A stretch of DNA of 12,374 nt from Leptolinea sp. UBA1437 (GCA_002329625.1 DCTP01000096.1:624-12997); one strand, 5' to 3'; shown: positions 1-7,849, counted from the stretch's first letter. Notes: generated by a model from the sequence alone, not told the origin. Numbers and translations: made by a program.

Positions 1-261
1 CCGGTTCTTTATTACACCGGTTATCAAGCGGTATTGAATGTAGAAGGGAAAGAGCCGGCTCCTTTGAAAACCTATTTAGGTACGCATGGCTTTGTCGCTT
101 TTGACATTACCGGTGAACCGGAAGGAAAAGTAACGGTATATTATCAAAAGACTCGTTGGCAATACATCGGTGATTATCTGACCCTCGCCACCTTGATATT
201 TATAATTATTGCATTACTTCATCAACGACGAAAAAATAAAAAAATGAAAGCAGAAAATTAA
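1..261 (+). CDS. C-terminal end of a membrane protein (5'-truncated, possibly YfhO-like)
   Basis: The frame is open from the first base and ends with TAA at 259-261, so only the last 86 residues are present. The first visible part is a beta-rich extracytoplasmic stretch (YYTGYQAVLN, GTHGFVAFDI, GKVTVYYQKTRW). A single hydrophobic helix follows (about residues 58-74 of the fragment, TLATLIFIIIALL), then a short, very basic lysine/arginine tail that should be cytoplasmic. A 'YY-G-Y-A-LNG' jelly-roll-like segment followed by a last transmembrane helix resembles the C-terminus of YfhO-type GT-C membrane proteins, which modify cell-envelope glycopolymers; that is inference from shape only. Lysine-rich tail plus adjacent terminator show this is the natural end of the gene. 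It is transcribed towards the next gene, from which it is separated by a hairpin terminator. Confidence 0.6.
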   Translation, partial: PVLYYTGYQAVLNVEGKEPAPLKTYLGTHGFVAFDITGEPEGKVTVYYQKTRWQYIGDYLTLATLIFIIIALLHQRRKNKKMKAEN

Positions 262-281
262 GTCTCTTTCGTTTTAAATAG

Positions 282-317
282 AAAAGGTGCCTCTATTCCC
301 CCTGAGGCACCTTTTTT
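282..317. terminator. Bidirectional intrinsic terminator between convergent genes
   Basis: A perfect 12-bp inverted repeat: AAAAGGTGCCTC at 282-293 and GAGGCACCTTTT at 304-315, with a 10-nt loop and T-tracts on both sides (T312-T317 on plus, the complement of A282-A285 on minus). It lies 20 bp after the membrane-protein stop and 12 bp after the stop of the minus-strand gene, so it can serve both convergent genes. Confidence 0.9.
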
Positions 318-329
318 GTTCATTAAGAT

Positions 330-1067
330 TTAGTTTTTCCCCAATATCTCATTTGGAATGATAAATTCGGGACTACCCATTGCACCCGGTGCCACGTCAT
401 ATTTATTGAAGGTGATCACCAATTGTCCGTCTTGATTGAGGTAATATTGCCTGTTTTCTTCAATTGAGGCAAAAACTTTATCCAGTGACTCTTTATAATC
501 TCCCCCTTCAGGACCATCATCAATCCAGTATTTCATATCATTGTTTTTGTTATATTCACGCATGGATTCTTCTATATAAGCTCGAATCTTTTCCATTGCA
601 TCCGCTTTTCCACCAGTTATATCTGATAATGATAAGAGTTTGTTCGTCCGTTTATCAATGGTGTAGTATTGGGCCATGTAATTTGAGGAACCAGCGGCTG
701 TAAATTCATAGATCCGAAAAACCATATTATCTTCATTATCATAGAGGACTTCGTATTGATACTGGAGTTCAAAATGAGGACCATCTTCCGGGAATTGTTG
801 TCGAATGGATTTTGCTTCACTAATAAAATTTTGTACTAATTCGCCCGCATGATCACTAAAAGAGCCATTTAATTGATCTTGCTGTTTCGTATCAGCGAGT
901 CCCTCTATTTCGGGAACGAGGATTTTTGCATCGTAGTTGCCAATTGTAATTTCATATTTTTCGGCATCAACCACTTTGAGACTCCCGGGTTCCGCCGAAA
1001 CGAATACAAAAACAGCTAAAAAACAGACAAGAACAATAAAAAAAGAAAGACTGACATTTTTTTTCAT
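330..1067 (-). CDS. Secreted DUF3298/RsiV-like ectodomain protein
   Basis: A 245-residue protein from the chosen ATG at 1065-1067. It starts with a textbook signal peptide or N-terminal anchor (MKKN, then a hydrophobic core SFFIVLVCFLAVFVF, then VSA before EP). The mature part has a DUF4163-like N-terminal half. Its C-terminal half resembles the DUF3298 domain of Bacillus RsiV, with YYTIDKRTNKLLSLSDI (compare 'd...KkilsL.DlF'), YYLNQDGQLVITFNKYDVAPGA and a final EFIIPNEIL. In RsiV this ectodomain binds lysozyme; here binding of an envelope ligand is inference. There is no room before the hydrophobic segment for an anti-sigma domain, and no sigma-factor gene is adjacent. The start at 1067 is preferred because AAAGGA sits 6 nt upstream. 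In-frame ATG at 1094 and GTG at 1109 (259 aa) lack a properly spaced Shine-Dalgarno and would put charged residues ahead of the signal peptide. Confidence 0.75.
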   Translation of the reverse strand: MKKNVSLSFFIVLVCFLAVFVFVSAEPGSLKVVDAEKYEITIGNYDAKILVPEIEGLADTKQQDQLNGSFSDHAGELVQNFISEAKSIRQQFPEDGPHFELQYQYEVLYDNEDNMVFRIYEFTAAGSSNYMAQYYTIDKRTNKLLSLSDITGGKADAMEKIRAYIEESMREYNKNNDMKYWIDDGPEGGDYKESLDKVFASIEENRQYYLNQDGQLVITFNKYDVAPGAMGSPEFIIPNEILGKN

Positions 1068-1073
1068 AGAATT

Positions 1074-1079
1074 TCCTTT
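1074..1079 (-). promoter_or_regulatory. Ribosome binding site deciding the RsiV-like gene start
   Basis: Minus-strand AAAGGA followed by 6 nt (AATTCT) and ATG at 1065-1067. It supports this start over the upstream in-frame ATG and GTG codons, and gives a protein that begins directly with a signal peptide. Confidence 0.7.
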
Positions 1080-1292
1080 CATACATTTTTTCATTATCAA
1101 TACGCCCACTCCGTTATTTTAGTTCCTTATCACCTGATGAACGAGACAAATGGTCTTAAACAAATTGGTGAGAGAGCAGAGTTATTTTTACATTTTTCCC
1201 GATAGTATCTTGAAGAATTTCAAGCGAGTTAATCTTTATTTTATTTTCTTCTTTGATTGATATCATCCAAAATTCAATCTGGACAATTTAAC

Positions 1293-1326
1293 CAAAAGAA
1301 GGCTGCTTTTTTTCAGCCTTCTTTTG
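1293..1326 (-). terminator. Intrinsic terminator of the PFOR gene
   Basis: A perfect 13-bp stem, CAAAAGAAGGCTG (1293-1305) and CAGCCTTCTTTTG (1314-1326), around an 8-nt loop. It lies 34 bp beyond the stop codon of the oxidoreductase gene. On the minus strand the descending arm itself ends in TTCTTTT followed by GGTTAAATT, so the U-run is partly inside the stem. The AT-rich remainder up to the RsiV-like gene (1110-1292) must hold that gene's promoter, but I could not place a convincing -35/-10 pair there. Confidence 0.8.
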
Positions 1327-1360
1327 ATGCATTATTTATTCAAAAATAAAAGTAGCTTCC

Positions 1361-4300
1361 TTATTCGTTCTTAGGTCCCGCAACGCCGGTTTTGTAATTC
1401 AATTCGGCTAATTGCTTATATAATTCCCAACGTCTGCCGGATTCTTTTTCGGCGTTCTTCATCAGCATTTCCGCCCGAGCTTCATCACTCTTCAGCAGCA
1501 TCTTATAACGATTTTCACTGTAAGCATAATCTGATAGCGGAATGGAAGGCGCTTTCGAATCAATTGTCAAGGGATTCTCACCCTGCTCAATTTTGGTTGG
1601 GTTATAGCGGAACAAAGGCCAGTGGCCGGATTCGACAGCTTTCTTTTGTTGTTCCAATCCCAGACTCATATTAATTCCGTGATTAATACAGTGTGAATAA
1701 GCGATGATCAGTGACGGACCGTCGTAGGCTTCCGCTTCAAGCATGGCTTTCAAAACCTGATTGTCATTCGCACCCAGGGCTACTTTCGCCACATAGATAT
1801 AACCATAAGTCATGGCAATATAAGCCAGATCCTTCTTGGGCAGATCTTTTCCTTTGGACGCAAATTTAGCAACTGCTGCCATCGGTGTAGACTTGGAAGC
1901 CTGACCGCCGGTGTTTGAATAAACTTCGGTGTCGAGTACAAGAATATTGACATTTTTCCCCGATGCTAAAACATGATCCAAACCGCCATAACCGATATCG
2001 TATGCCCAGCCATCACCACCGATGATCCAGACACTCTTTTTGATTAAAGCATCGGCGATTGAAACCAAATTTGCCGCTTTAGGATCTTTTGATTTCGAAA
2101 GCTTATCTTTTAGTTCTTTGACACGCTTCCGTTGTTCGTTAATTCCATTCTCAGTGGATTGATCGGCATTGAGTAAACCGTCAGCCAGTTGATCGCCTAT
2201 TTCTCCACGTAAATCAGCAATCAGTTCTTTTGCAAACTGATTCTGTTTGTCAACGGTCAATCGCATGCCCAGTCCGAACTCAGCGTTATCTTCAAATAGG
2301 CTGTTCGACCATGCCGGTCCGTGTCCTTCATTGTTGAAGGTATAAGGAGTTGTCGGCAAGTTACCACCATAAATGGAGGAACAACCGGTCGCATTTGCGA
2401 TTATGGCTCGATCGCCAAATAATTGCGAGACCAGTTTAATGTATGGGGTCTCGCCGCATCCGGCGCAGGCACCGGAAAATTCAAATAAGGGGCGCAATTG
2501 CTGAGCCAATTTAACCGAGTTCGGAACAATTTTTGTCCGATCCGGATCAGGAATGGTCAGGAAAAATGCCCAATTCTTCGATTCGGTGGCACGTTGCGGT
2601 AACTGTTCAGCCATATTAATGGCTTTCAATTGCGGATTTTCCTTATTTTTTGCCGGGCAAGTATAGACACACAAACCGCAGCCGGTACAATCTTCGACTG
2701 AGACCTGAAGGGTGAATTTCGCTCCCGGAAATTCTTTAAAACCCTTCGCATCGGCTGATTTGAAAGTTTCCGGAGCATTCTTCAGATAAGAAGCATCATA
2801 GACTTTTTGTCGAATGACCGCATGCGGACAGACCATAGAGCATTTTCCGCATTGGATACAAGTTGCAGGATCCCACACTGGGGAAACCAATGCGATATTC
2901 CGTTTCTCCCATTGGCTTGTACCCGACGGAAAAGTTCCATCTTCGGGGAGGGCGGAAACCGGCAATTTGTCGCCTTGGGCGGCGATCATCGGTGCTGTAG
3001 TCTTCTGAACAAATTCAGGTGCTTCCGGCGGAACAGCCGGCAGTCGATGAATTTTACTGGTGACTTGCTTGGGATATTTCACCTCAAATAAATTAGCAAG
3101 GGTAGAATCAACCGCTTCAAAGTTCTGAGCGACGACTTTGTCCCCTTTCTTCCCATATGTTTTTGTAATGGACTTTTTAATTTCCTCGATTGCTTCATCG
3201 CGCGGCAAGACACCGGAAATTGCGAAAAAGCAAGTCTGCATAATGGTATTAATCCTTCCACCCATGCCTGTCTTATTCGCAACCGAGAAAGCGTCAATGA
3301 CATAAAACTTTAATTCTTTGTCAATAATATCTTTTTGTACTTCGGCGGGAAGATGATCCCAAACTTCGTCAGGACCGTAAAACGAGTTCAATAGGAATGT
3401 TCCACCCTTCGCAGCGAAACGGGTTATGTCCAACTTTTCAAGAAAAGTGAACATGTGTAAAGCCAAGAAATTCGCATCATTCTCACCGATCAAATAAGGA
3501 GCATGAATCGGGTCGGGACCAAAGCGCAGGTGACTGGTTGTGGTGGAACCGGATTTCTTGGAATCATATTCGAAATATCCTTGTGCATAATTATTCGTTT
3601 CTTCGCCGATAATCTTAATGGAGTTTTTATTCGCTCCGACAGTACCATCGGATCCTAAGCCGAAGAACATGCACCGGACAGTTTTGGCTTCTGGCAGCAA
3701 GAAATTTTTATCGTAAGCAATGCTTCTGCCGGAAACATCATCTTCGATGCCGACGGAAAAATGATTCATCGGTTTATCTTTGGATAATTCATCGAAAATG
3801 CCCTTAACCATTGCGGGAGTAAAATCTTTGGAACCCAATCCGTACCGACCGCCGACAATAATCGGCATCTTCTCAAACGGCAAAGTTCCATTTGTAAAGC
3901 CTTCGGATACAGCGGTTACGACATCCAAATAGAGAGGCTCACCGGCGGAACCCGGTTCTTTTGTTCGATCAAGAACACAAATCTTTTTAACACTCGCCGG
4001 CAAACTTTTCAGCATGGTTGCCGCATCAAAAGGTCGATATAGATGAACAGCGAGAACACCCAGTTTTTCGCCTTTTGAATTGAGATATTTTGCGGTTTCG
4101 GTGGCCGTTTCAACTCCGGAACCCATCGCAATAATTACCGTTTCGGCATCTTTTGCACCGTAATAATCAAACAAATGATAAGAACGACCAGTTAGCTTCG
4201 CAAATTGGTCCATCGTCTCTTGGACGATTCCCGGACACGCTTCATAATACTTATTTCCCGCTTCGCGACCCTGGAAGAATACATCGGGGTTTTGAGCTGT

Positions 4301-4951
4301 GCCGCGAATGAAAGGATGCTCCGGATTTAGCCCTCGATTACGATGAGCAATAATTAATCCGTCATCAATCATCGCTTTCATGGTTTCTTCATCAAGTTGT
4401 TCGATCTTGCTAATTTCGTGAGAAGTTCGGAAGCCGTCAAAGAAATGAAGGAAAGGAACACGTGCTTTCAAAGTCGCTGCGTGAGCAATCAACGCCATAT
4501 CTTGCGCTTCCTGAACAGAATTAGATGCCAGAAGAGCAAAGCCGGTTTGTCGAGTTGCCATTACGTCACTGTGATCTCCGAAAATGGATAGAGCGTGACT
4601 GGCAACCGCCCGCGCCGTTACATGGAAAACGGTTGAAGTCAGTTCTCCGGCAATTTTATACATATTCGGAATCATCAGTAACAAGCCTTGAGAAGCAGTG
4701 AAAGTCGTCGTTAAAGATCCGGTCGTTAAAGCACCGTGGACAGCCCCGGCTGCCCCGCCTTCAGACTGCATCTCCATGATGCTGGGGACAGTGTTCCAGA
4801 GATTCTTGACTCCTTTCGCTGCCCATTCATCAGCATGTTCACCGATCGGTGAAGATGGAGTTATTGGGTAGATGGCAATGACTTCGCTGAGCCGATAAGC
4901 CACATATGCGACCGCTTCATTGGCATCTATTGTTATGTTTTTTCGAGCCAT
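1361..4951 (-). CDS. nifJ: Pyruvate:ferredoxin (flavodoxin) oxidoreductase, single-chain
   Basis: A complete 1196-residue homodimer-type PFOR, the usual family length. It oxidises pyruvate and CoA to acetyl-CoA and CO2 in the cytoplasm, passing electrons to ferredoxin or flavodoxin. Domain I carries YPITPSSP (28-35), Glu64 and Arg114, which match the catalytic Thr31/Glu64/Arg114 numbering known for the Desulfovibrio africanus enzyme. Two ferredoxin-type 4Fe-4S motifs are intact: Cys698/701/704/708 and Cys755/758/761/765. The proximal cluster ligands are Cys829, Cys832, Cys857 and Cys1088. The thiamine-diphosphate/Mg site is visible as GDG (979-981) and SNTGGQ (1012-1017). The start ATG is preceded by AGGAG at 8 nt. 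The gene is probably monocistronic: a 206-bp gap separates it from the upstream nudix gene and a terminator follows. I see no truncation or missing ligand. A 2-oxoacid oxidoreductase of other substrate range is possible but less likely given the pyruvate-type signature residues. Confidence 0.97.
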   Translation of the reverse strand: MARKNITIDANEAVAYVAYRLSEVIAIYPITPSSPIGEHADEWAAKGVKNLWNTVPSIMEMQSEGGAAGAVHGALTTGSLTTTFTASQGLLLMIPNMYKIAGELTSTVFHVTARAVASHALSIFGDHSDVMATRQTGFALLASNSVQEAQDMALIAHAATLKARVPFLHFFDGFRTSHEISKIEQLDEETMKAMIDDGLIIAHRNRGLNPEHPFIRGTAQNPDVFFQGREAGNKYYEACPGIVQETMDQFAKLTGRSYHLFDYYGAKDAETVIIAMGSGVETATETAKYLNSKGEKLGVLAVHLYRPFDAATMLKSLPASVKKICVLDRTKEPGSAGEPLYLDVVTAVSEGFTNGTLPFEKMPIIVGGRYGLGSKDFTPAMVKGIFDELSKDKPMNHFSVGIEDDVSGRSIAYDKNFLLPEAKTVRCMFFGLGSDGTVGANKNSIKIIGEETNNYAQGYFEYDSKKSGSTTTSHLRFGPDPIHAPYLIGENDANFLALHMFTFLEKLDITRFAAKGGTFLLNSFYGPDEVWDHLPAEVQKDIIDKELKFYVIDAFSVANKTGMGGRINTIMQTCFFAISGVLPRDEAIEEIKKSITKTYGKKGDKVVAQNFEAVDSTLANLFEVKYPKQVTSKIHRLPAVPPEAPEFVQKTTAPMIAAQGDKLPVSALPEDGTFPSGTSQWEKRNIALVSPVWDPATCIQCGKCSMVCPHAVIRQKVYDASYLKNAPETFKSADAKGFKEFPGAKFTLQVSVEDCTGCGLCVYTCPAKNKENPQLKAINMAEQLPQRATESKNWAFFLTIPDPDRTKIVPNSVKLAQQLRPLFEFSGACAGCGETPYIKLVSQLFGDRAIIANATGCSSIYGGNLPTTPYTFNNEGHGPAWSNSLFEDNAEFGLGMRLTVDKQNQFAKELIADLRGEIGDQLADGLLNADQSTENGINEQRKRVKELKDKLSKSKDPKAANLVSIADALIKKSVWIIGGDGWAYDIGYGGLDHVLASGKNVNILVLDTEVYSNTGGQASKSTPMAAVAKFASKGKDLPKKDLAYIAMTYGYIYVAKVALGANDNQVLKAMLEAEAYDGPSLIIAYSHCINHGINMSLGLEQQKKAVESGHWPLFRYNPTKIEQGENPLTIDSKAPSIPLSDYAYSENRYKMLLKSDEARAEMLMKNAEKESGRRWELYKQLAELNYKTGVAGPKNE

Positions 4952-5084
4952 GGATTATTCTCCTAAAAATATAATTATTTGTGTTTGGATATGATTCAAG
5001 GTTGACCCTATTCTTAATCAACAGCAACATGTCCTACATTCAGACAACCGAACAGAATCGGATATCATTTCCGGACCTTCTATA

Positions 5085-5113
5085 ATTGTACCCTCTTTTT
5101 AGGGGTTAAATCA
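5085..5113 (-). promoter_or_regulatory. Candidate promoter of the PFOR gene (weak)
   Basis: On the minus strand TACAAT (5085-5090) makes a fair -10 box, with TGATTT (5108-5113) as a poor -35 at 17-nt spacing. Transcription would start near 5078 and leave a leader of about 127 nt before the PFOR start codon. No strong hairpin terminator for the upstream nudix gene is visible here, only a T-rich run after its stop, so read-through from that gene is also possible. Confidence 0.35.
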
Positions 5114-5157
5114 TTTTTGTTTGGGATCGGCAATGAAATAAAATAAAAAACGGGACT

Positions 5158-5877
5158 TTATTTTTCATTTTTCCGGCGAATATCTTTTTGAGCCATTAAT
5201 AAAGATGCAATCGTCTTGACATCGTTCAATTCCCCATTTTCAGCCATTCGATAGGCATCCTCAATCGGAATCAGCTCTGTTTTTAGAAATTCGTCCTCAT
5301 CTTGAGGCAGCGGATTCCACACCAAATCTTGAGCAAGATAAACATGAATATACTCTGTACAATAGCCAGGCGTCATATAAAAACCACCGATTCGTTTTAT
5401 GGTACGGGATTCATATCCGGTTTCTTCCTGGCATTCCCGTTGTGCAGCTAAAAGAGGCTGCTCATTTCCGTTTTCTCCGTTCAATATTCCGGCCGGCAGC
5501 TCAAGAATTTCTTGATTCGCCCCCATTCGAAATTGGCGCACAAAAATCAATTTCCCGTCATTGGTTACCGGTACGATAGTCACCGCAGGGACATGTTCAA
5601 CCAAATCATAATGCCTTATTTTTCCGTTCGGCAATCGCACATTTAATTTTGAAACTGTAAAAACATGTCCTTGGTATTGTTTTTCGGAGCTGATAATTTC
5701 GGTTTTCATAAATTGTTTCTGTTCAAAACTCCTATTTTTAAACTTTTCGACAGGAATCTCATCTTCCGCCTCTTCCAGCCAGACTTGATTTTCTTCCGCT
5801 TCTAAAATCAGACGGCGGATTTCATCTTCATCATCAAATTCTTGAGTATCATCCAAATCTTGTTCGATTACAGCCAT
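5158..5877 (-). CDS. Nudix hydrolase, ADP-ribose pyrophosphatase-like
   Basis: A 239-residue protein with a Nudix fold from about residue 58. The Nudix box runs from Gly130 to Tyr155 with RECQEETGY carrying the metal-binding Arg147, Glu148, Glu151, Glu152 and Gly154. A proline (Pro170, in MTPGYCTE) lies 15 residues after the box, the spacing known to mark ADP-ribose pyrophosphatases, so hydrolysis of ADP-ribose or a related ADP-sugar to AMP and the sugar phosphate is the likely activity. Two oddities stand out. The loop between Gly130 and the first box Glu139 is three residues longer than the GX5E consensus. There is also an acidic N-terminal extension of about 56 residues before Met57, where typical family members begin. 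AAGGA lies 14 nt before the first ATG, which is long, but Met57 (ATG 5707-5709) has no better site. It lies 37 bp after yihY and is likely co-transcribed with it. Confidence 0.88.
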   Translation of the reverse strand: MAVIEQDLDDTQEFDDEDEIRRLILEAEENQVWLEEAEDEIPVEKFKNRSFEQKQFMKTEIISSEKQYQGHVFTVSKLNVRLPNGKIRHYDLVEHVPAVTIVPVTNDGKLIFVRQFRMGANQEILELPAGILNGENGNEQPLLAAQRECQEETGYESRTIKRIGGFYMTPGYCTEYIHVYLAQDLVWNPLPQDEDEFLKTELIPIEDAYRMAENGELNDVKTIASLLMAQKDIRRKNEK

Positions 5878-5914
5878 TATGAATCAATTATTCCTTGATC
5901 AATGTTATAAAATT

Positions 5915-7129
5915 TTATTTCCATCGGAAGAGCGTACCAAAAAAATTTTTAATCGCCTTTTGCATTTGGTCAGTTTTGTCCGCTGTATTTAATTCATTTA
6001 ATTTGGATCCTAAATTAGGACGCTTCGCCGCTATCATAACGATTTTTGCTTCAACCCACTTAGCAAATCGATCCCCTGCTTCATCAGAGATTTCTGCGAT
6101 ACTCTTTCGTTCCTTTTTTGTTACAGGAACTTTCTTTCCGCTCGGTTTTACGGAAAGCGGAACTGTCTTCTGTTGGAAAGAAGTGGGGATACCTTTCTTA
6201 AGCTTGTAATGAGTAATCGCTGCCACTAAATGAGCGGAAAATAAAATGATAAAGGTACAGAAATATACATATAACAACATTAAAATAATGGTTGTAACGG
6301 ATCCATAAACCAAATCATATCGATTGAGAGGGCTCAGAATATATAAACCGAAAATACCGGTAAAAATTTTAAGGGTTAAAGAGGTAACCAGGGCGCCGAT
6401 CTGCGCTGCTTTTTTATCGACATCAACCGTCGGAACATAATAATAAAGCAGATAAGAAGAAAAATAAACAAGCAAAATCGGTAAAACAGTACCAACAATC
6501 AAATTCATCAGGAATTGAACGAATCGATTGACTTGAAAATCAAACAGAGAAACAAGCTCGGAAAAATTGATCGCGACCGAAAAGACGGTTAGTGCGACCA
6601 AAAAAATAATAATTGCGATTATTCCTAAAATCGCAAAAAAACGGTTGATAAAATAACCGCGTCCTTTGGATTCCGGCCATGCTAGATGAATGTTACTGAT
6701 GATCCCATTAAAAGCTCTGGAACTGGACCATAAAAGTGTGATGGAAGCGGCAATTGAAGTGGAAGTTCTGTTATTCAGAATATTCTTCAAGTTTTCTATA
6801 ACGTAGGTTTCAGATCCCGGAATGATATTATCAAGAAGCAAGATAATTTCTTTTTGGATAACCGTATATTCAATAAAGTAAGATAAGATAACCACAACGA
6901 ACAGGATTAAAGGAAACACGGAAAATAAGGCGTAGTAAGAAATACTGGCAGCTGCTTGTGTCGGTCTGGTTCGGATAAGTGAAGAGAACGCATCGATGAT
7001 TGTTGAGAGAATCGCATCCTTCCGAATGGCTTTTTTATTTTCCAATTCGGCTTGTGTCTGCTCAATCGGCCGTTGATCTTCGTTCAAATCTTCAAAAGAG
7101 CTTGATTTCAACACGTCTATCCCTTGCAT
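5915..7129 (-). CDS. YihY/BrkB-family (UPF0761) inner-membrane protein
   Basis: A 404-residue polytopic membrane protein. Family landmarks appear in order: QAAASISYYALFSVFPL (58-74), WSSSRAFNGI (134-143), YYVPTVDVDKKAAQIGA (230-246) and YGSVTTIILMLLYVYF (275-290) ending in a SAHLVAAI helix. About six transmembrane segments can be placed near 66-86, 125-140, 166-188, 205-230, 244-265 and 277-304. A charged tail of about 100 residues follows, longer than in many homologues and probably cytoplasmic. The family was once annotated as ribonuclease BN and has been linked to membrane transport or virulence; no biochemical role can be read from the sequence. An in-frame TAG sits two codons before the ATG, so translation cannot start further upstream. 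AGG lies too close to that ATG, whereas AAGGG stands 6 nt before an in-frame GTG (7112-7114), so a start five codons later is possible. Confidence 0.88.
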   Translation of the reverse strand: MQGIDVLKSSSFEDLNEDQRPIEQTQAELENKKAIRKDAILSTIIDAFSSLIRTRPTQAAASISYYALFSVFPLILFVVVILSYFIEYTVIQKEIILLLDNIIPGSETYVIENLKNILNNRTSTSIAASITLLWSSSRAFNGIISNIHLAWPESKGRGYFINRFFAILGIIAIIIFLVALTVFSVAINFSELVSLFDFQVNRFVQFLMNLIVGTVLPILLVYFSSYLLYYYVPTVDVDKKAAQIGALVTSLTLKIFTGIFGLYILSPLNRYDLVYGSVTTIILMLLYVYFCTFIILFSAHLVAAITHYKLKKGIPTSFQQKTVPLSVKPSGKKVPVTKKERKSIAEISDEAGDRFAKWVEAKIVMIAAKRPNLGSKLNELNTADKTDQMQKAIKNFFGTLFRWK

Positions 7130-7230
7130 GACCTATAATGTATATTACTCCTTAAATATCTTGATTATCCTGAACATTTCATTAATTCATTCCGCATTAA
7201 GTATAACCTGCAAAGCCCATGCCAATCCGG

Positions 7231-7767
7231 TTAAGAGCCGCGATGAATTTCCAACCCGCGGCGCTCGAACTTCTTGATATCGGCATTATTGACTTTGATC
7301 ACCCCCTGTAAATCCAAAAAATGAAGGTGGGGTAATTTCCGAACGTATTTCGCTGCCCCACGCGATATTCGATTGCAATAGCTCAAATCCAAGAAAGTAA
7401 CCTTTGGCAAAGAAGGTAAAAAAGCCAGTCCGGCATCCGTAATATCACAAGAGCTCAGATTTAAAAATTGCAATTGTGGTAACCTCGCTAATTGAAGGAT
7501 CCCATCATCGGTAATACTGCGATTCTCAGCCAAATGGAAATATCGCAAATTGGAAACAGGTTCAAGATCATCGATAAGCAGTTTGAGCTGCCGGTTATCA
7601 AATCCCTGCACACGAATCCCCATAAAATAATTTCGAGGAATCATAAAAATACCCGGACCCATATCAAAGTACTGCCAATCCAACCAACGAGACGATAGAG
7701 TTCCACCGGATAAAATATAGACGAGTACCGATAATTTTGTTTCGAAACGATAAACTTCATTTTCCAT
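7231..7767 (-). CDS. Small leucine-rich-repeat (RNI-like) protein
   Basis: A 178-residue protein without signal peptide or membrane segment, probably cytoplasmic. The first 65 residues (with SSRWLDWQYFDMGPG and IPRNYFMGIRVQGFD) are not a domain I recognise. From about residue 70 there are three to four leucine-rich repeats of the ribonuclease-inhibitor/AMN1 type, about 24-25 residues each: LRYFHLAENRSITDDG, LQFLNLSSCDITDAG, VTFLDLSYCNRISRG and LHFLDLQG. Such repeats form a curved binding surface, so a protein-protein interaction role is inferred; no partner is identifiable. It is first in a minus-strand run LRR, yihY, nudix with a 101-bp gap before yihY. The start ATG has no clear Shine-Dalgarno, and a perfect TATAAT lies only 7 nt upstream, suggesting a leaderless transcript. 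Confidence 0.75.
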   Translation of the reverse strand: MENEVYRFETKLSVLVYILSGGTLSSRWLDWQYFDMGPGIFMIPRNYFMGIRVQGFDNRQLKLLIDDLEPVSNLRYFHLAENRSITDDGILQLARLPQLQFLNLSSCDITDAGLAFLPSLPKVTFLDLSYCNRISRGAAKYVRKLPHLHFLDLQGVIKVNNADIKKFERRGLEIHRGS

Positions 7768-7774
7768 ACCATCG

Positions 7775-7801
7775 ATTATAAGTTATTTCTGAATTTGTCA
7801 T
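7775..7801 (-). promoter_or_regulatory. Candidate promoter of the LRR gene
   Basis: Minus-strand TATAAT (7775-7780) is a perfect -10 box. The best -35 match is ATGACA (7796-7801) at a short 15-nt spacing. The start codon lies 7 nt after the -10, so the predicted first transcribed base falls on or next to the A of ATG. It is divergent from, and about 20 bp away from, the T-box/trpB promoter. Confidence 0.5.
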
Positions 7802-7820
7802 TTCTTTATCGAAACTGGTA

Positions 7821-7849
7821 TTGACATATCTTCATCCCGAATTTAAAAT
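7821..7849 (+). promoter_or_regulatory. Sigma70-type promoter of the T-box/trpB2 transcript
   Basis: A consensus -35 TTGACA (7821-7826) and near-consensus -10 TAAAAT (7844-7849) at exactly 17 nt. The expected start near 7856 lies just ahead of the T-box Stem I, as required for a leader-regulated transcript. Confidence 0.85.

Noticed and set aside
2807..3091. Open frames of 64-94 codons antisense to the PFOR gene
   Set aside because: They lie wholly within the well-supported PFOR coding sequence, have no ribosome binding site and look like no known protein; they are by-products of its codon pattern.
5095..5110. GGGG/CCC-type imperfect palindrome near the PFOR candidate promoter
   Set aside because: The arms have internal mismatches and a loop of only a few bases; not convincing as an operator or terminator.
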